Positions 1 through 8,175 of a stretch of 64,000 nucleotides of DNA are shown here, piece after piece (positions within the stretch are counted from its first letter, which is position 1; each line of letters begins with the position of its first letter). The stretch spans positions 186,001 through 250,000 of the forward strand of contig NZ_FXTY01000004.1 in the NCBI RefSeq assembly GCF_900182745.1, in the 5' to 3' direction. The translations under genes were made by a program, and so were the position numbers. This DNA comes from Shimia sagamensis. Lineage in GTDB: Bacteria; Pseudomonadota; Alphaproteobacteria; Rhodobacterales; Rhodobacteraceae. The notes beneath the pieces were generated by a model. The model ran no database searches. It was not told the DNA's origin and saw only the letters and a program-made list of their open reading frames with translations.

Positions 1-325
1 GCGGTTTGAGGACAGCATTGGGATTTTCCCGGAATTTATCGACGGCTACGGCATTTTGATCCTGCCCACAACGGGGCGCTATTTTGAGGTGCCATACCGC
101 AATCTTTTGCCTCAAGGCGTGAAGAACCTGATGATCTCAGGCCGCGCCACAGCCGGGCATAAGGTGGCCCATGCGGCGACGCGTAATATGGCGTGCTGTG
201 CCGTGATTGGGCAGGGGGCTGGCGTGGCAGCAGCGCTGAGCGTGCAGCAGGGGCGGGCGCTGGAAGCGTTGAATATCACGGATATCCAAGTGGAACTGGT
301 CCGACAGGGTGCGCGGGTGCACTAA
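1..325 (+). CDS. FAD-dependent oxidoreductase, C-terminal fragment
   Basis: The reading frame is open from base 2 to a TAA at 323-325; the N-terminal part lies outside the window. The visible 107 residues contain a YFEVPYRNLLPQGVKNL stretch, then a SGRATAGHKVAH segment and a GQGAGVAAAL segment. This order matches the C-terminal FAD-binding end of the FAD_oxidored family, where the last glycine-rich stretch completes the FAD site. Substrate and partners cannot be told from the fragment. No terminator is obvious in the 68 bases before the convergent MarR gene. Confidence 0.75.
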   Translation, partial: RFEDSIGIFPEFIDGYGILILPTTGRYFEVPYRNLLPQGVKNLMISGRATAGHKVAHAATRNMACCAVIGQGAGVAAALSVQQGRALEALNITDIQVELVRQGARVH

Positions 326-393
326 AGCGCCAAAATGCGCCAGTGTTGTATCGTTGCGGCCATAAGGGAGTAGGGCATGTGGGGAGCGGCCGT

Positions 394-936
394 TTAGGCT
401 GGTTCTTGCTCGTGGCAAATTTGTTCGGCCTCGACCGGCTCCAGCGGCAGTTGCAGAAGATTGCAATACGGCATGCTCTGTTTCTGCTGATGGTGACGAC
501 AGGTCTTGCACACCCCAAACGCCTTGCCGCCGTTTTTTGTGAGCAAGGAAATCAACGTATTGGTTAAAGTTTGCTCCAGGGATTTCTGCTCGTCTTCGGG
601 GAGATCTGAGAGCATCGGGTCGAGCGCGGCTGGGTGCAGCGCGGCGCGAGTGCCTTCCTGGGTGAGATCATAGGATATCGACCTCTTATCGGTTTCTGAT
701 CTGTTTTCGGACAGATATCCCTTTCGATCCAGTGCTTTGAGTGTCTGAGACATCGTGCCTCGTGTGGTTCCGAGGTATTCGGCGACATGGGACGGCGAGC
801 GCGAAAACCGATTGGCGCGGGAGAGATACTTCAGCGCAGAAACCTGTGCCGGGTTGAGGTCTCCATGCCACGTTTGGGACGCGTTGAGGCGGGCCAATCG
901 AACGATGAGTTCGCGGATAAGAACGTCTTTGGTCAT
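394..936 (-). CDS. MarR family regulator with C-terminal four-Cys tail
   Basis: A 180-residue winged-helix regulator. Residues about 25-115 carry the MarR fold, with recognition-helix region HVAEYLGTTRGTMSQTLKALDRKGYL split over two motifs and a wing with the usual D-K-R (SETDKRSISY). The family's normal length is about 140; here a tail adds CKTCRHH, then a YC and finally ICHE, giving a C-x2-C...C...CH pattern that could bind a metal or Fe-S cluster or act as a thiol switch. I recall similar tails in other proteobacterial MarR proteins, but their ligand is not known to me. The gene is divergent from a secreted-protein gene, and paired palindromes lie between them, so autoregulation and control of that neighbour are likely. 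Confidence 0.85.
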   Translation of the reverse strand: MTKDVLIRELIVRLARLNASQTWHGDLNPAQVSALKYLSRANRFSRSPSHVAEYLGTTRGTMSQTLKALDRKGYLSENRSETDKRSISYDLTQEGTRAALHPAALDPMLSDLPEDEQKSLEQTLTNTLISLLTKNGGKAFGVCKTCRHHQQKQSMPYCNLLQLPLEPVEAEQICHEQEPA

Positions 937-942
937 ACGCCC

Positions 943-987
943 AGTGTAGCGAGTCGAAACTACACTTGCAATAATAGCGAGTCGCTA
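943..987. promoter_or_regulatory. Paired palindromic operator between marR and secreted-protein gene
   Basis: An inverted repeat AGTGTAG...CTACACT spans 943-966. A second near-perfect palindrome, TAGCGAGTCGCTA, lies at 975-987. The 10-mer TAGCGAGTCG occurs in both (947-956 and 975-984), 28 bases apart. Two related sites this close to the MarR start codon (936) and upstream of the divergent gene (1025) suggest binding by the MarR protein. This is inference from position and symmetry. Confidence 0.6.
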
Positions 988-1024
988 CTAGATGTCGGAT
1001 CGTTGATATCCAATGGAGACCAAA

Positions 1025-1768
1025 ATGTTCAGACCTATTTTACTCAGCGCTGTTTCCGGCGTTTTCGCTTCCGCTGCACTTGCTGGAGGCAACCACGCCA
1101 CCCATCAGGCCGACGCTGTAACCTCAGAAGCCAAAGTTGGTGTCGTTGAGGCCTTTGATATCCTCGCGGCGCATGTTCATCGCTCAGGCAACACAGTGAC
1201 TTTCCACATGACCACGAATGGTATCGCTGGCGCAGATAAACCGGCCGTCAATGGGGCTGTTGGCGGGGCAGATGTCTGGTCTTATGTGTGGCCAACATCT
1301 CTTGATCCCAGCGTTGTGGGATTTGATGAAGGGGCGGGCATTCTGGCGATGGCCGCGACCAGCCATCCAGACTTTGACGACACGCCGCTGTACGATGAAA
1401 ATCTTGATGGGGACACTGGCAATGACGGCGGGGTGTGGCACAGTCACTGGGTGGTGTTAGCGCCCACAGAAGCTTGTGGAGAAGGAGCTCTTGCCGTGAA
1501 GGACATTCCCGAGGGTGCAACACCAAACCTGCCAGCAACTTGGCCAGGATTTCCGATTTTGCTGGACAGTCCTGGTTTCACGCCAGTGTTTGATGGACCC
1601 GAGATTACCGTGAACGCCGCGATTATGGGCGGTGCAGAAGGCGCGTCCTATGATGGGGTGACTGCCGCGCTTCGCGTGAATGAAAGTGTGCACGCACCGC
1701 TGCTTTGTGTGACGGATGTGTTTGACGTAGCCTCTGGTGACCTATCCTTGCCTGGACGGGTCGACTAA
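1025..1768 (+). CDS. Secreted protein of unknown function
   Basis: The start at 1025 is chosen because GGAG at 1015-1018 is six bases upstream; an earlier ATG at 1013 overlaps that ribosome site. The 247-residue product begins with a signal peptide (MFRPILLSAVSGVFASAALA, then GG). The mature part has two cysteines far apart (ACGEG and LLCVTD), a WHSHWVVL segment that could bind a metal through its histidines, and acidic runs such as DENLDGDTGNDGG. I do not recognise the family. Its divergence from a Cys-tailed MarR gene with a shared operator suggests it responds to the signal sensed by that regulator. Confidence 0.75.
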   Translation: MFRPILLSAVSGVFASAALAGGNHATHQADAVTSEAKVGVVEAFDILAAHVHRSGNTVTFHMTTNGIAGADKPAVNGAVGGADVWSYVWPTSLDPSVVGFDEGAGILAMAATSHPDFDDTPLYDENLDGDTGNDGGVWHSHWVVLAPTEACGEGALAVKDIPEGATPNLPATWPGFPILLDSPGFTPVFDGPEITVNAAIMGGAEGASYDGVTAALRVNESVHAPLLCVTDVFDVASGDLSLPGRVD

Positions 1769-1770
1769 TC

Positions 1771-1806
1771 AAAAAGCCGCGCATTTCAGGGAGACGCGCG
1801 GCTTTC
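1771..1806 (+). terminator. Intrinsic terminator
   Basis: A ten-base perfect stem (1773-1782 with 1796-1805; AAAGCCGCGC) directly follows the stop codon at 1768. The stem ends in A and T runs, so it can end transcription from both sides: the secreted-protein gene on the plus strand and the serine hydrolase on the minus strand. Confidence 0.8.
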
Positions 1807-1827
1807 CATTTGGGTTTTCCAGACGCC

Positions 1828-2994
1828 TTACCCGCCCGCTGTTTCGGCGATCTCTCGGAACAAGGCGATGTTGCCATCTGTCACGCCGCTTTCCTTGAAT
1901 TTGCGGTCGGCGGAGTTCACCGCGATCACCACGCCGTGGGGGCGGTTGATGTAGATGTATTGGCCGTAAACGCCGATGCCGAAGAACTCGCCTTCACGCG
2001 GGTCTTTGGGCATCCACCATTGGTAGCCATAGTGCAGCTTGCCTTCTTTGGTGTTGGCGCTGGGCACGGTGGCAGCGGCAAGCCAGTCTGCGGGGACCAC
2101 TTGTGCACCGTTATACTCACCGTTTTGCAAGACCATCTGACCAAAACGAGCATAATCGCGGGTGCGGATGTTGAGACCGCCCAGCACAAAAGCCACGCCT
2201 TCGCCGTCGGTGACGTAGAGAGGGCTCTGCTCGTAGCCAAGTTTGGTGATGATTTTGTCGGACAGCAATTCGGGGATAGAACGGCCGGTGGCGCCTCGGA
2301 TGATCATGCCCAACACATGGGTATCTATCGACACGTATTGGAACTGTTTGCCGGGTTCGACAAACGTTTCGGTGAGGCCAGCAGCAAAGCCGTCCATGGT
2401 GCCGCCCATGGCAAGTACGCGGCCCATGCGATTGATATCACTTTTGAAATCGAGGTAGTCCTCGTCAAAGGTCACGCCGGAGGACATCTGCAACACGTTG
2501 AGCACGCTGGCGCCATCATAGGCAGTGCCTTTGAGCAGCGGCACATAGGTGGTGACCTGTTCGTTGATGTCGATGAGGCCTTCGGAAATCACAATGCCCA
2601 TCAGGGATGACAGGTAGGATTTGGCCACGGACCAGCTGATCCGCAGGTCTTCGGGTGCGGTGTCCTGATAGTAGCTTTCGTGCACTTTTTGCCCGTCTTT
2701 GAGCACCACCATGCCGGTCACCGTGCGGTCTTTGGCCCAAGCGTTAAAGCTGGCGGGCATGGTCATATCGGTGCCGTTGGGCAGCACGCTGACCGGGGTG
2801 TCACCTTTGTCTATCTCGGTGGCGAGGAACAGCGTGTCCATGTTGGAGAAGTTGGAGATAATCTTCTCCTCTGAAAACAAAGAGTTCACGGCCAGAAGGC
2901 GGGTGATTTCTTCGCGTTTGAGTGCGTAGACCGAAAGCGCGGCCAGGATCAGCATCAAAAAAATGCGGCCAAGCCATTTTCCAAAGGTGCGCAT
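1828..2994 (-). CDS. Beta-lactamase-family serine hydrolase (NylB/class C-like), membrane-anchored
   Basis: A 388-residue protein with an N-terminal hydrophobic segment (about residues 9-25) that probably anchors it to the inner membrane facing the periplasm. The catalytic SxxK motif is S122-V-A-K125 and the second motif is Y220-V-S within PGKQFQYVSID, as in class C beta-lactamase-related esterases and 6-aminohexanoate-dimer hydrolases. Hence it probably hydrolyses an ester or amide; true beta-lactam resistance is less likely. About 70 bases separate it from the DUF2332 gene upstream on the same strand. Confidence 0.8.
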   Translation of the reverse strand: MRTFGKWLGRIFLMLILAALSVYALKREEITRLLAVNSLFSEEKIISNFSNMDTLFLATEIDKGDTPVSVLPNGTDMTMPASFNAWAKDRTVTGMVVLKDGQKVHESYYQDTAPEDLRISWSVAKSYLSSLMGIVISEGLIDINEQVTTYVPLLKGTAYDGASVLNVLQMSSGVTFDEDYLDFKSDINRMGRVLAMGGTMDGFAAGLTETFVEPGKQFQYVSIDTHVLGMIIRGATGRSIPELLSDKIITKLGYEQSPLYVTDGEGVAFVLGGLNIRTRDYARFGQMVLQNGEYNGAQVVPADWLAAATVPSANTKEGKLHYGYQWWMPKDPREGEFFGIGVYGQYIYINRPHGVVIAVNSADRKFKESGVTDGNIALFREIAETAGG

Positions 2995-3066
2995 GTGTTG
3001 GGGTCCCCTCCCTAGAATTGTTGAACGGAGTTGAGCATTAAGCAGCGGTGGGCGGCAACGGTGACG

Positions 3067-4104
3067 TTAGGGGAGCTTGGTGGGAGCGTCCCATTCTACC
3101 CAACGGCCGTGGAAGTCAGCACGCCCTAAGTGGAGCGTGTGGTTGCCGGGCCAAAGGCGCAGGGTGAGCGCGGCACCGTGGGTGTTGTCGTCGGCCTCGT
3201 AAGACAACCAAGCGAGCGGCGTGGCCTCGGTGGCTTGCGCACCGGCGGCATCCATCAAGGCAGTGCCGTGGTTTTGGCGCTCCTCAGGAAAATACTGCCA
3301 AGCCACGGTGGAGTAGATCATGTGCAGCTCATCAGTTTTAGGAGCGGCAAGGCGATGCTCCAACCAAGTGATGGCGTCTTCCTGGTCGAGCTCTGCGGTG
3401 TTGAGCGCGATGGCGGCTTGGGTGCGGAGCAGGCGCTCTTCTTGGTCGGCCCAAAGGTAACTTTGCAAACGCAGGGCGTCGTCGGGATCTGCGCTGTTGA
3501 GCGGGTTGAGATCCACACCCCGGCGGTTGGCAATTGTCAGGTCGGTTTGTGGTGGGAACGGGCCGGTCCAGCTGGGCGACAGTGTAACAGGACTTTGCGG
3601 TCCATAACCGTCGCCAACAGCGAGATGGAACTGATCAAACATCAGGTTTAGACCGGCGGAGGCGCCCAGCTCGGAGAGTTTGATCGGCAGCCCAATGTGG
3701 TTGGTAAGCAAGTGGGCGGTGGCGATCAGAACGGCGGAACGGCGCACTTCGTTGGTTTGCGGCGCGTGGGTGATCCAATTGGTGAGAAAGGTGTCATGGG
3801 TGTGTAGGGCAGCGAGCGTGGCCTCAAGCAGCGCCGCGTCACTGGCGTGATGGGGCGGGTAGGCTGCGGTGAGGCCCGCGTCTTTGTTTTGTAGCACCAA
3901 AGCGTGCAGGCCACCGGCGATGCGCAGCGGCAGGCTGTGGCCTTTGGGACTAATGTCGCCTGCAAAAGTCGCGCATTTGGCGGCGAGCCTTGTGTCCTCT
4001 GGCCAATGTTCGGCCAGAACACGAAGCAGCCGCCCCATGAAGGGGCTGTCCAAAGCCTCGCAGCTGTTCGCTTGCGATAGAAATGCAGTGCGCAGGGCGC
4101 TCAA
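3067..4104 (-). CDS. DUF2332 family protein
   Basis: 345 residues, matching DUF2332 along the whole length: the TNEVRRSAVL segment, the ELGASAGLNLMFDQF segment (like the glycine-rich loop of a Rossmann methyltransferase), the RRGVDLNPLNSADP segment and the STVAWQYFP segment are typical. The function of the family is not established; the loop suggests binding of a nucleotide or SAM. The start is a TTG that overlaps the pth stop codon (TTGA), which implies translational coupling; the first ATG would remove the conserved first 22 residues. Confidence 0.8.
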   Translation of the reverse strand: MSALRTAFLSQANSCEALDSPFMGRLLRVLAEHWPEDTRLAAKCATFAGDISPKGHSLPLRIAGGLHALVLQNKDAGLTAAYPPHHASDAALLEATLAALHTHDTFLTNWITHAPQTNEVRRSAVLIATAHLLTNHIGLPIKLSELGASAGLNLMFDQFHLAVGDGYGPQSPVTLSPSWTGPFPPQTDLTIANRRGVDLNPLNSADPDDALRLQSYLWADQEERLLRTQAAIALNTAELDQEDAITWLEHRLAAPKTDELHMIYSTVAWQYFPEERQNHGTALMDAAGAQATEATPLAWLSYEADDNTHGAALTLRLWPGNHTLHLGRADFHGRWVEWDAPTKLP

Positions 4105-4817
4105 GAGAACTTGTCCATGAGTTTTTGCATGGCGCTGCGGGTGTCCTCGACGGGGGCTGCTTGAGGCTTTGCGTTGGCTTGCGGCTTCTCCGATTTGGCT
4201 TCCGGCTTGTCCTTGACGTTTGGATTGGCTTTGCCGGTGGAGGGGCGCGGTGGGTTCAGGCGCATGGCCACCGCGTTGGAGAATTTGGCGGTGTCGCCCT
4301 CCGCCAAATGGGCCGCGCCTTCAGAGATGCCACGCAACATGTCATCGAGCCAATCCTGATCCATCTTGTGAAAATCATGCAGCACATAGTGGCTGACCAA
4401 GTCTTTTCGGCCGGGGTGGCCGACTCCCATGCGCACCCGGCCATAAGCCTCGCCAATGTGCTGATGGATCGAGCGCAACCCGTTGTGACCGGCATGACCG
4501 CCGCCCGTTTTGTATTTCAGCTTGCCGGGTTTGAGATCGAGCTCATCATGAAAGACGACCACGTCATCCGGTGTGAGTTTGTAAAATCGCATGGCCTCAC
4601 CAACTGACTGCCCTGACAGGTTCATGAAGGTTTCAGGTTTCAGCAAAAGCACCTTTTCGCGGCCCAAACGACCTTCTGTGAGCGCGCCCTGGAATTTGCC
4701 TTTGAAAGGGGCAAAGCCGTGATCAGAGGCGATCTGATCCAGCGCCATAAAGCCGATGTTGTGGCGGTTCTGCGCGTATTTGGAGCCCGGGTTGCCGAGG
4801 CCTACAAAGAGTTTCAT
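4101..4817 (-). CDS. pth: Peptidyl-tRNA hydrolase
   Basis: Releases tRNA from peptidyl-tRNA that drops off ribosomes; cytoplasmic and normally essential. The start giving MKLFVGLGNPGSKYAQNRHN is chosen because this is the family N-terminus; a longer frame reaches 4862. The catalytic histidine lies in NRHNIGF, and the conserved FMNLSG, HDELDL and GGGHAGHNGLRS segments are all present. After about residue 190 comes a Pro/Lys/Ala-rich tail of nearly 50 residues, seen in other Rhodobacterales Pth proteins. In many relatives the ribosomal protein L25 gene lies just upstream; here a desaturase gene occupies that place. Confidence 0.95.
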   Translation of the reverse strand: MKLFVGLGNPGSKYAQNRHNIGFMALDQIASDHGFAPFKGKFQGALTEGRLGREKVLLLKPETFMNLSGQSVGEAMRFYKLTPDDVVVFHDELDLKPGKLKYKTGGGHAGHNGLRSIHQHIGEAYGRVRMGVGHPGRKDLVSHYVLHDFHKMDQDWLDDMLRGISEGAAHLAEGDTAKFSNAVAMRLNPPRPSTGKANPNVKDKPEAKSEKPQANAKPQAAPVEDTRSAMQKLMDKFS

Positions 4818-4877
4818 GTGGTCTGCTCGCGAAAGTTTCTGCGACGCAATATAGCTTTGCAAATGGCGAGAGGCAAA

Positions 4878-5975
4878 TCACTCGGTTGGGGTGCGGTCTT
4901 CGCCGTTACAGCGCGATAGGTGGTCTTGCTCGTGCAGTTTTAGGCGGCGCGAGGCGGTGAAATCCTGTTTTACGTGATCCCACCACGCGCCAAGGTAACT
5001 GCGCTCAGTCTCGGCAAAAAATACCTCTGGTGCGATACGGTGCAGGGCGGGTAGGCGGGTCCATGGCACGTTGGGAAACGAGTGGTGCTCGTTGTGGTAG
5101 CCGGTGTTGAACAGCAGCCAGTTGATGGGGCCGTAGAGGGAGCGTGTGGGGTTCACATCGTCATCGCCGGGATGTTCAGTGAGAGACTGGCCGAGGTTGG
5201 TAATGCCCAGCTTGCCAAGGAAGAAAGACAACGCCCACAGGTGATAAAGCAGCGCCCAAGGACCCAGCAGGAGCAACATAAGGCCGTTGGAAAGCGCAGA
5301 CACCACGATGTAGGGGCGCATTTCTGATGATGTGGCGGAGGTGCCGGTGAAACGAGGTTGGGGATCGCGCACGGGGCGACCGGAGGCTTTGGCGTAAAGC
5401 GGCGGCAAGATTTTATCTGCAATGAAGACGGAGCCAAGTGGCAGGGCGTGCAGGAACAGCGTCAATGCGGTGAGCAGTTTTTGCAGAACTGGATGGGTGC
5501 GGCCAATGGCAAAGCGGGCCTGCAAGGCACAAAGGTCTTCGTGTTCATAGTCGTTGTCATAATCCCCAACAAAGGGATGGTGGCTGGTGACGTGTTGGTG
5601 TTGGTAGGTGAGCTGCTTGCCGTAGGAGGTCAGGATAAACTCCAGCCCGAGATCAAAGGCGAGTTTGGGGGCGGGATCACGGAACACTAACTTGTGGCAG
5701 GTTTCGTGGATGAGGCTGGCAGCGGAATGGTAGATCAGCTGGCCAAGCACAAAGGCGGTGAGGCCAATCACCCAAAGTGGTTGATCAGAGACCAACCAGG
5801 CTGTGCTCCAGTGCACGGCGAGTAGTATGGGCAAGACCAAGGTTGTCAGCGGTTGCGTGCCGGAAAGCTCGGCGAGTTCCGGGTGGGCGGCCAAAGCTTC
5901 TTTGCGCATCTCGTTGTGGCGGCGCGATTGCGGGGAAATGCCTTTTGGGCGAGCAAGGGTTGGTGAAGTGGCCAT
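4878..5975 (-). CDS. Membrane fatty acid desaturase resembling sphingolipid delta-4 desaturase (DES1)
   Basis: 365 residues with several membrane segments and three histidine boxes that bind a di-iron centre: HETCH (90-94), HVTSHH (128-133) and HNEHH (294-298). The third box sits in SLYGPINWLLFNTGYHNEHHSFPNVPW (read as two overlapping segments), which is nearly the signature of eukaryotic dihydroceramide delta-4 desaturases, as is the final stretch with ending LKLHEQ. The N-terminal RRHNEMRKEALAAHPEL also matches that family's RRK...HPE start. The substrate may be a sphingoid or a normal acyl lipid; bacterial members are poorly studied. It is the first gene of the minus-strand group leading into pth. 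Confidence 0.8.
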   Translation of the reverse strand: MATSPTLARPKGISPQSRRHNEMRKEALAAHPELAELSGTQPLTTLVLPILLAVHWSTAWLVSDQPLWVIGLTAFVLGQLIYHSAASLIHETCHKLVFRDPAPKLAFDLGLEFILTSYGKQLTYQHQHVTSHHPFVGDYDNDYEHEDLCALQARFAIGRTHPVLQKLLTALTLFLHALPLGSVFIADKILPPLYAKASGRPVRDPQPRFTGTSATSSEMRPYIVVSALSNGLMLLLLGPWALLYHLWALSFFLGKLGITNLGQSLTEHPGDDDVNPTRSLYGPINWLLFNTGYHNEHHSFPNVPWTRLPALHRIAPEVFFAETERSYLGAWWDHVKQDFTASRRLKLHEQDHLSRCNGEDRTPTE

Positions 5976-6375
5976 AACAAACTTACAATCTGAAAAGTGT
6001 TGGTCCCACCCTGACGCTGACCTGTGGTGTGGTCAATGACGGGGTCCTCCCTCACCAAAATTATCCCGCCGCTCAGGCTCAAGGCTTGTCCTTGATCCCT
6101 TTCGCATCGCCATTGGAAACAAGAGAGATGGTGTGCGGATTTCCGCACAAAGCGGCAAGGCGACTGTGCGGGAAATCGCACGCAGGGCCAAGGTATGGCA
6201 GGCGACCCACACTAACTTGATGGTTTAACTGTTTGTAAAATCACGAAAATATCGAGTCGAAAATGCAAGCCTAAAGAAATTGTTGAGCGGGCTTCCGCCG
6301 ACAGTCACAGTTTTGTCATCAAACGTCCCAATTGGGGCGTTGGAGGATGACTGATTGTTCCTGGGAGGAAACGAC
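5976..6375. other. 400-base divergent intergenic region
   Basis: Lies between the start of the desaturase gene (minus) and that of dctP (plus). No credible ORF was seen. It holds the two tandem palindromes listed separately (6132-6181) and a ribosome-binding GGAGG at 6364-6368 for dctP. The 6230-6310 stretch is relatively A/T-rich and probably contains the dctP promoter, but I could not fix -35 and -10 boxes with confidence. Confidence 0.6.
6132..6181. promoter_or_regulatory. Tandem operator-like palindromes upstream of TRAP operon
   Basis: TGTGCGGA-TT-TCCGCACA (6132-6149) is a perfect 8-bp inverted repeat. A second, looser copy, GTGCG...CGCAC, lies at 6166-6181, with its centre about 33 bases away (three helical turns). 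They lie about 200 bases upstream of dctP and a similar distance from the desaturase start. Such pairs are usual for dimeric repressors or activators; no regulator gene is adjacent, so the protein is unknown. Confidence 0.5.
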
Positions 6376-7380
6376 ATGAAATTTTTGACCACCGCCGCCA
6401 CCGCGCTGGCGCTGACCGTAACTGGTGCAAGCTTTGCATCTGCGGCCTGCGACGAAGGCGAGATCGTTGTGAAGTTCAGCCACGTGACCAACACCGACAA
6501 GCACCCAAAAGGGATTGCTGCGTCGCTGCTGGAAAAGCGCGTGAACGAAGAGATGAATGGCGTGATGTGTATGGAAGTTTTCCCAAACTCCACGCTCTAT
6601 AATGACAACAAAGTGCTGGAAGCGATGTTGCAGGGCGACGTGCAACTGGCTGCTCCTTCTTTGTCCAAGTTCGAAAAGTTCACCAAACAGTTCCGTCTGT
6701 TTGACCTGCCGTTCATGTTCAAAGACGTGAATGCAGTGGACGCGTTCCAAGCGTCTGACAACGGCCAGGATCTTCTGAACAGCATGCAACGTCGCGGCCT
6801 GCAAGGTCTGGGCTACTGGCACAACGGCATGAAGCAGATGTCTGCAAATGTGCCGCTGAACGTTCCATCTGATGCCAACGGCCTGAAGTTCCGGGTTCAG
6901 TCCTCGGACGTGCTGGTTGCGCAGATGGAAGCCATGGGCGGCTCCCCGCAGAAGATGGCTTTCTCCGAAGTGTACGGCGCGCTACAGCAGGGTGTTGTGG
7001 ACGGTCAGGAAAACACCTGGTCCAACATCTACGGCAAGAAGTTCTTCGAAGTGCAGGACGGCGTGACCGAAACCAACCACGGCATTCTGGACTATCTGGT
7101 TGTGGCCTCTGTGGACTGGCTGGACAGCCTTCCAGAAGACGTACGCACACAGTTCATCACCATTTTCCAAGAAGTGACACACGTGCGCAACGCGGAATCC
7201 TATGCGGTGAACCAGGCGGCAAAACAGTCGATCATCGATGCCGGTGGCACCATCCGTACTTTGGATGGCGCAGCACGTGACGAATGGGTCAACACCATGA
7301 AGCCGGTTTGGGAGAAGTTCTCCGACGACGTAGGTCAGGAAAACATCGACGCAGCACAGGCGATCAACGCCTCCATGTAA
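6376..7380 (+). CDS. dctP: TRAP transporter substrate-binding protein (DctP family)
   Basis: Periplasmic binding protein of a tripartite ATP-independent transporter, which imports organic acids using a sodium gradient. The start at 6376 follows GGAGG by seven bases and gives a Sec signal peptide (MKFLTTAATALALT...ASA). The 334-residue protein shows the DctP hallmarks: the FSHVTNTDKHPKG start, the FDLPFMFKD segment, the GLKFRVQSSDVLV segment with the arginine that binds the carboxylate, and the GVVDGQENTWSNI segment. It resembles the C4-dicarboxylate branch; the exact substrate is uncertain. It heads the dctPQM operon. Confidence 0.92.
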   Translation: MKFLTTAATALALTVTGASFASAACDEGEIVVKFSHVTNTDKHPKGIAASLLEKRVNEEMNGVMCMEVFPNSTLYNDNKVLEAMLQGDVQLAAPSLSKFEKFTKQFRLFDLPFMFKDVNAVDAFQASDNGQDLLNSMQRRGLQGLGYWHNGMKQMSANVPLNVPSDANGLKFRVQSSDVLVAQMEAMGGSPQKMAFSEVYGALQQGVVDGQENTWSNIYGKKFFEVQDGVTETNHGILDYLVVASVDWLDSLPEDVRTQFITIFQEVTHVRNAESYAVNQAAKQSIIDAGGTIRTLDGAARDEWVNTMKPVWEKFSDDVGQENIDAAQAINASM

Positions 7381-7407
7381 GCGCGACCTGAGCACTGATC
7401 AGACGAG

Positions 7408-7436
7408 AAGGGCAGGCGACAGTGCCTGCCCTTTTT
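7408..7436 (+). terminator. Intrinsic terminator between dctP and dctQ
   Basis: Stem AAGGGCAGGC (7408-7417) pairs with 7424-7433 around a six-base loop, followed by T5. It lies inside the operon, 28 bases after the dctP stop. Partial termination here would make more binding protein than permease, which fits the stoichiometry of TRAP systems. Confidence 0.85.
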
Positions 7437-7464
7437 GCAAGCACCATTAACTGGGGGACAAACC

Positions 7465-8175
7465 ATGCACCCGCGCCCGAGTGAAAATTTCACCGATCGC
7501 ATCGAAGAGACCGTTATTGCCCTAATCCTTGGGACAATGACCATGATCACTTTCATAAATGTGATTGTACGCAAGCTCTTCGCCAACGATCCGCCGTATT
7601 TTATTGAGCTTTTGAAACTGGAAAATATCGGCCTTTGGGGCGGTGAGTTGACCGTGTTTCTGTTTGGCTGGTTGTGCCTGTTGGGCGCGTCATATGCCGT
7701 CAAGAAAAATGCCCATCTTGGGGTGGATGCGGTGATCAACCTGTTTGGCACACCAACCCGTCGTCGGATTGCGGTTTTTGCCTCTGCGGTGTGCATCATC
7801 TATGCCGCATTGCTGCTCAAGGGATCTTGGGACTATTGGGCCAATTTTGCCAATCTGCCTGCTACGGAAGGTCGTTGGTTCCCTACTGGGTTCGAAGACA
7901 AGTTCCGAGGCAAAGGCTGGTATGAGGTCGAAAGTGTGCCCAATCCTGGCATGTTCAAATTCCTCGAAGATGTGTTCAACGAGGGAGAGCAGTACGAAAA
8001 GTTGCCGCGTTTGGTGCCTTATTTTGTGCTCCCCTTGTCCACGGCGCTTTTGCTGTTCCGATTTGTTCAGGCAGCAATGAAAGTGCGCGCCGGACAGCAG
8101 GATCGCTTGGTGGCTAGCCACGAAGTTGAAGATGAAATTCAAGAAATCCGCGAATTGCGGGGAGAGATGGACTGA
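7465..8175 (+). CDS. dctQ: TRAP transporter small permease (DctQ family)
   Basis: Small membrane subunit of the TRAP transporter, 236 residues with four predicted membrane segments. The first two are in the ETVIALILGTMTMITFINVI region and after the conserved W-GGELTVFLFGWLCLLGASYAV segment; AHLGVDAV follows, as in the family. An unusually long loop (about residues 130-180, rich in Trp, Phe and charged residues) lies between segments three and four; the usual family length is about 160-190. The start at 7465 is preceded by GGGGG. Its stop overlaps the dctM start (ATGA), so the permease subunits are translationally coupled. Confidence 0.9.
   Translation: MHPRPSENFTDRIEETVIALILGTMTMITFINVIVRKLFANDPPYFIELLKLENIGLWGGELTVFLFGWLCLLGASYAVKKNAHLGVDAVINLFGTPTRRRIAVFASAVCIIYAALLLKGSWDYWANFANLPATEGRWFPTGFEDKFRGKGWYEVESVPNPGMFKFLEDVFNEGEQYEKLPRLVPYFVLPLSTALLLFRFVQAAMKVRAGQQDRLVASHEVEDEIQEIRELRGEMD

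Noticed and set aside
1828-2994. Antibiotic-resistance beta-lactamase
   Set aside because: The SxxK and YxS motifs fit the broad esterase/NylB-like branch; nothing points to beta-lactam hydrolysis.
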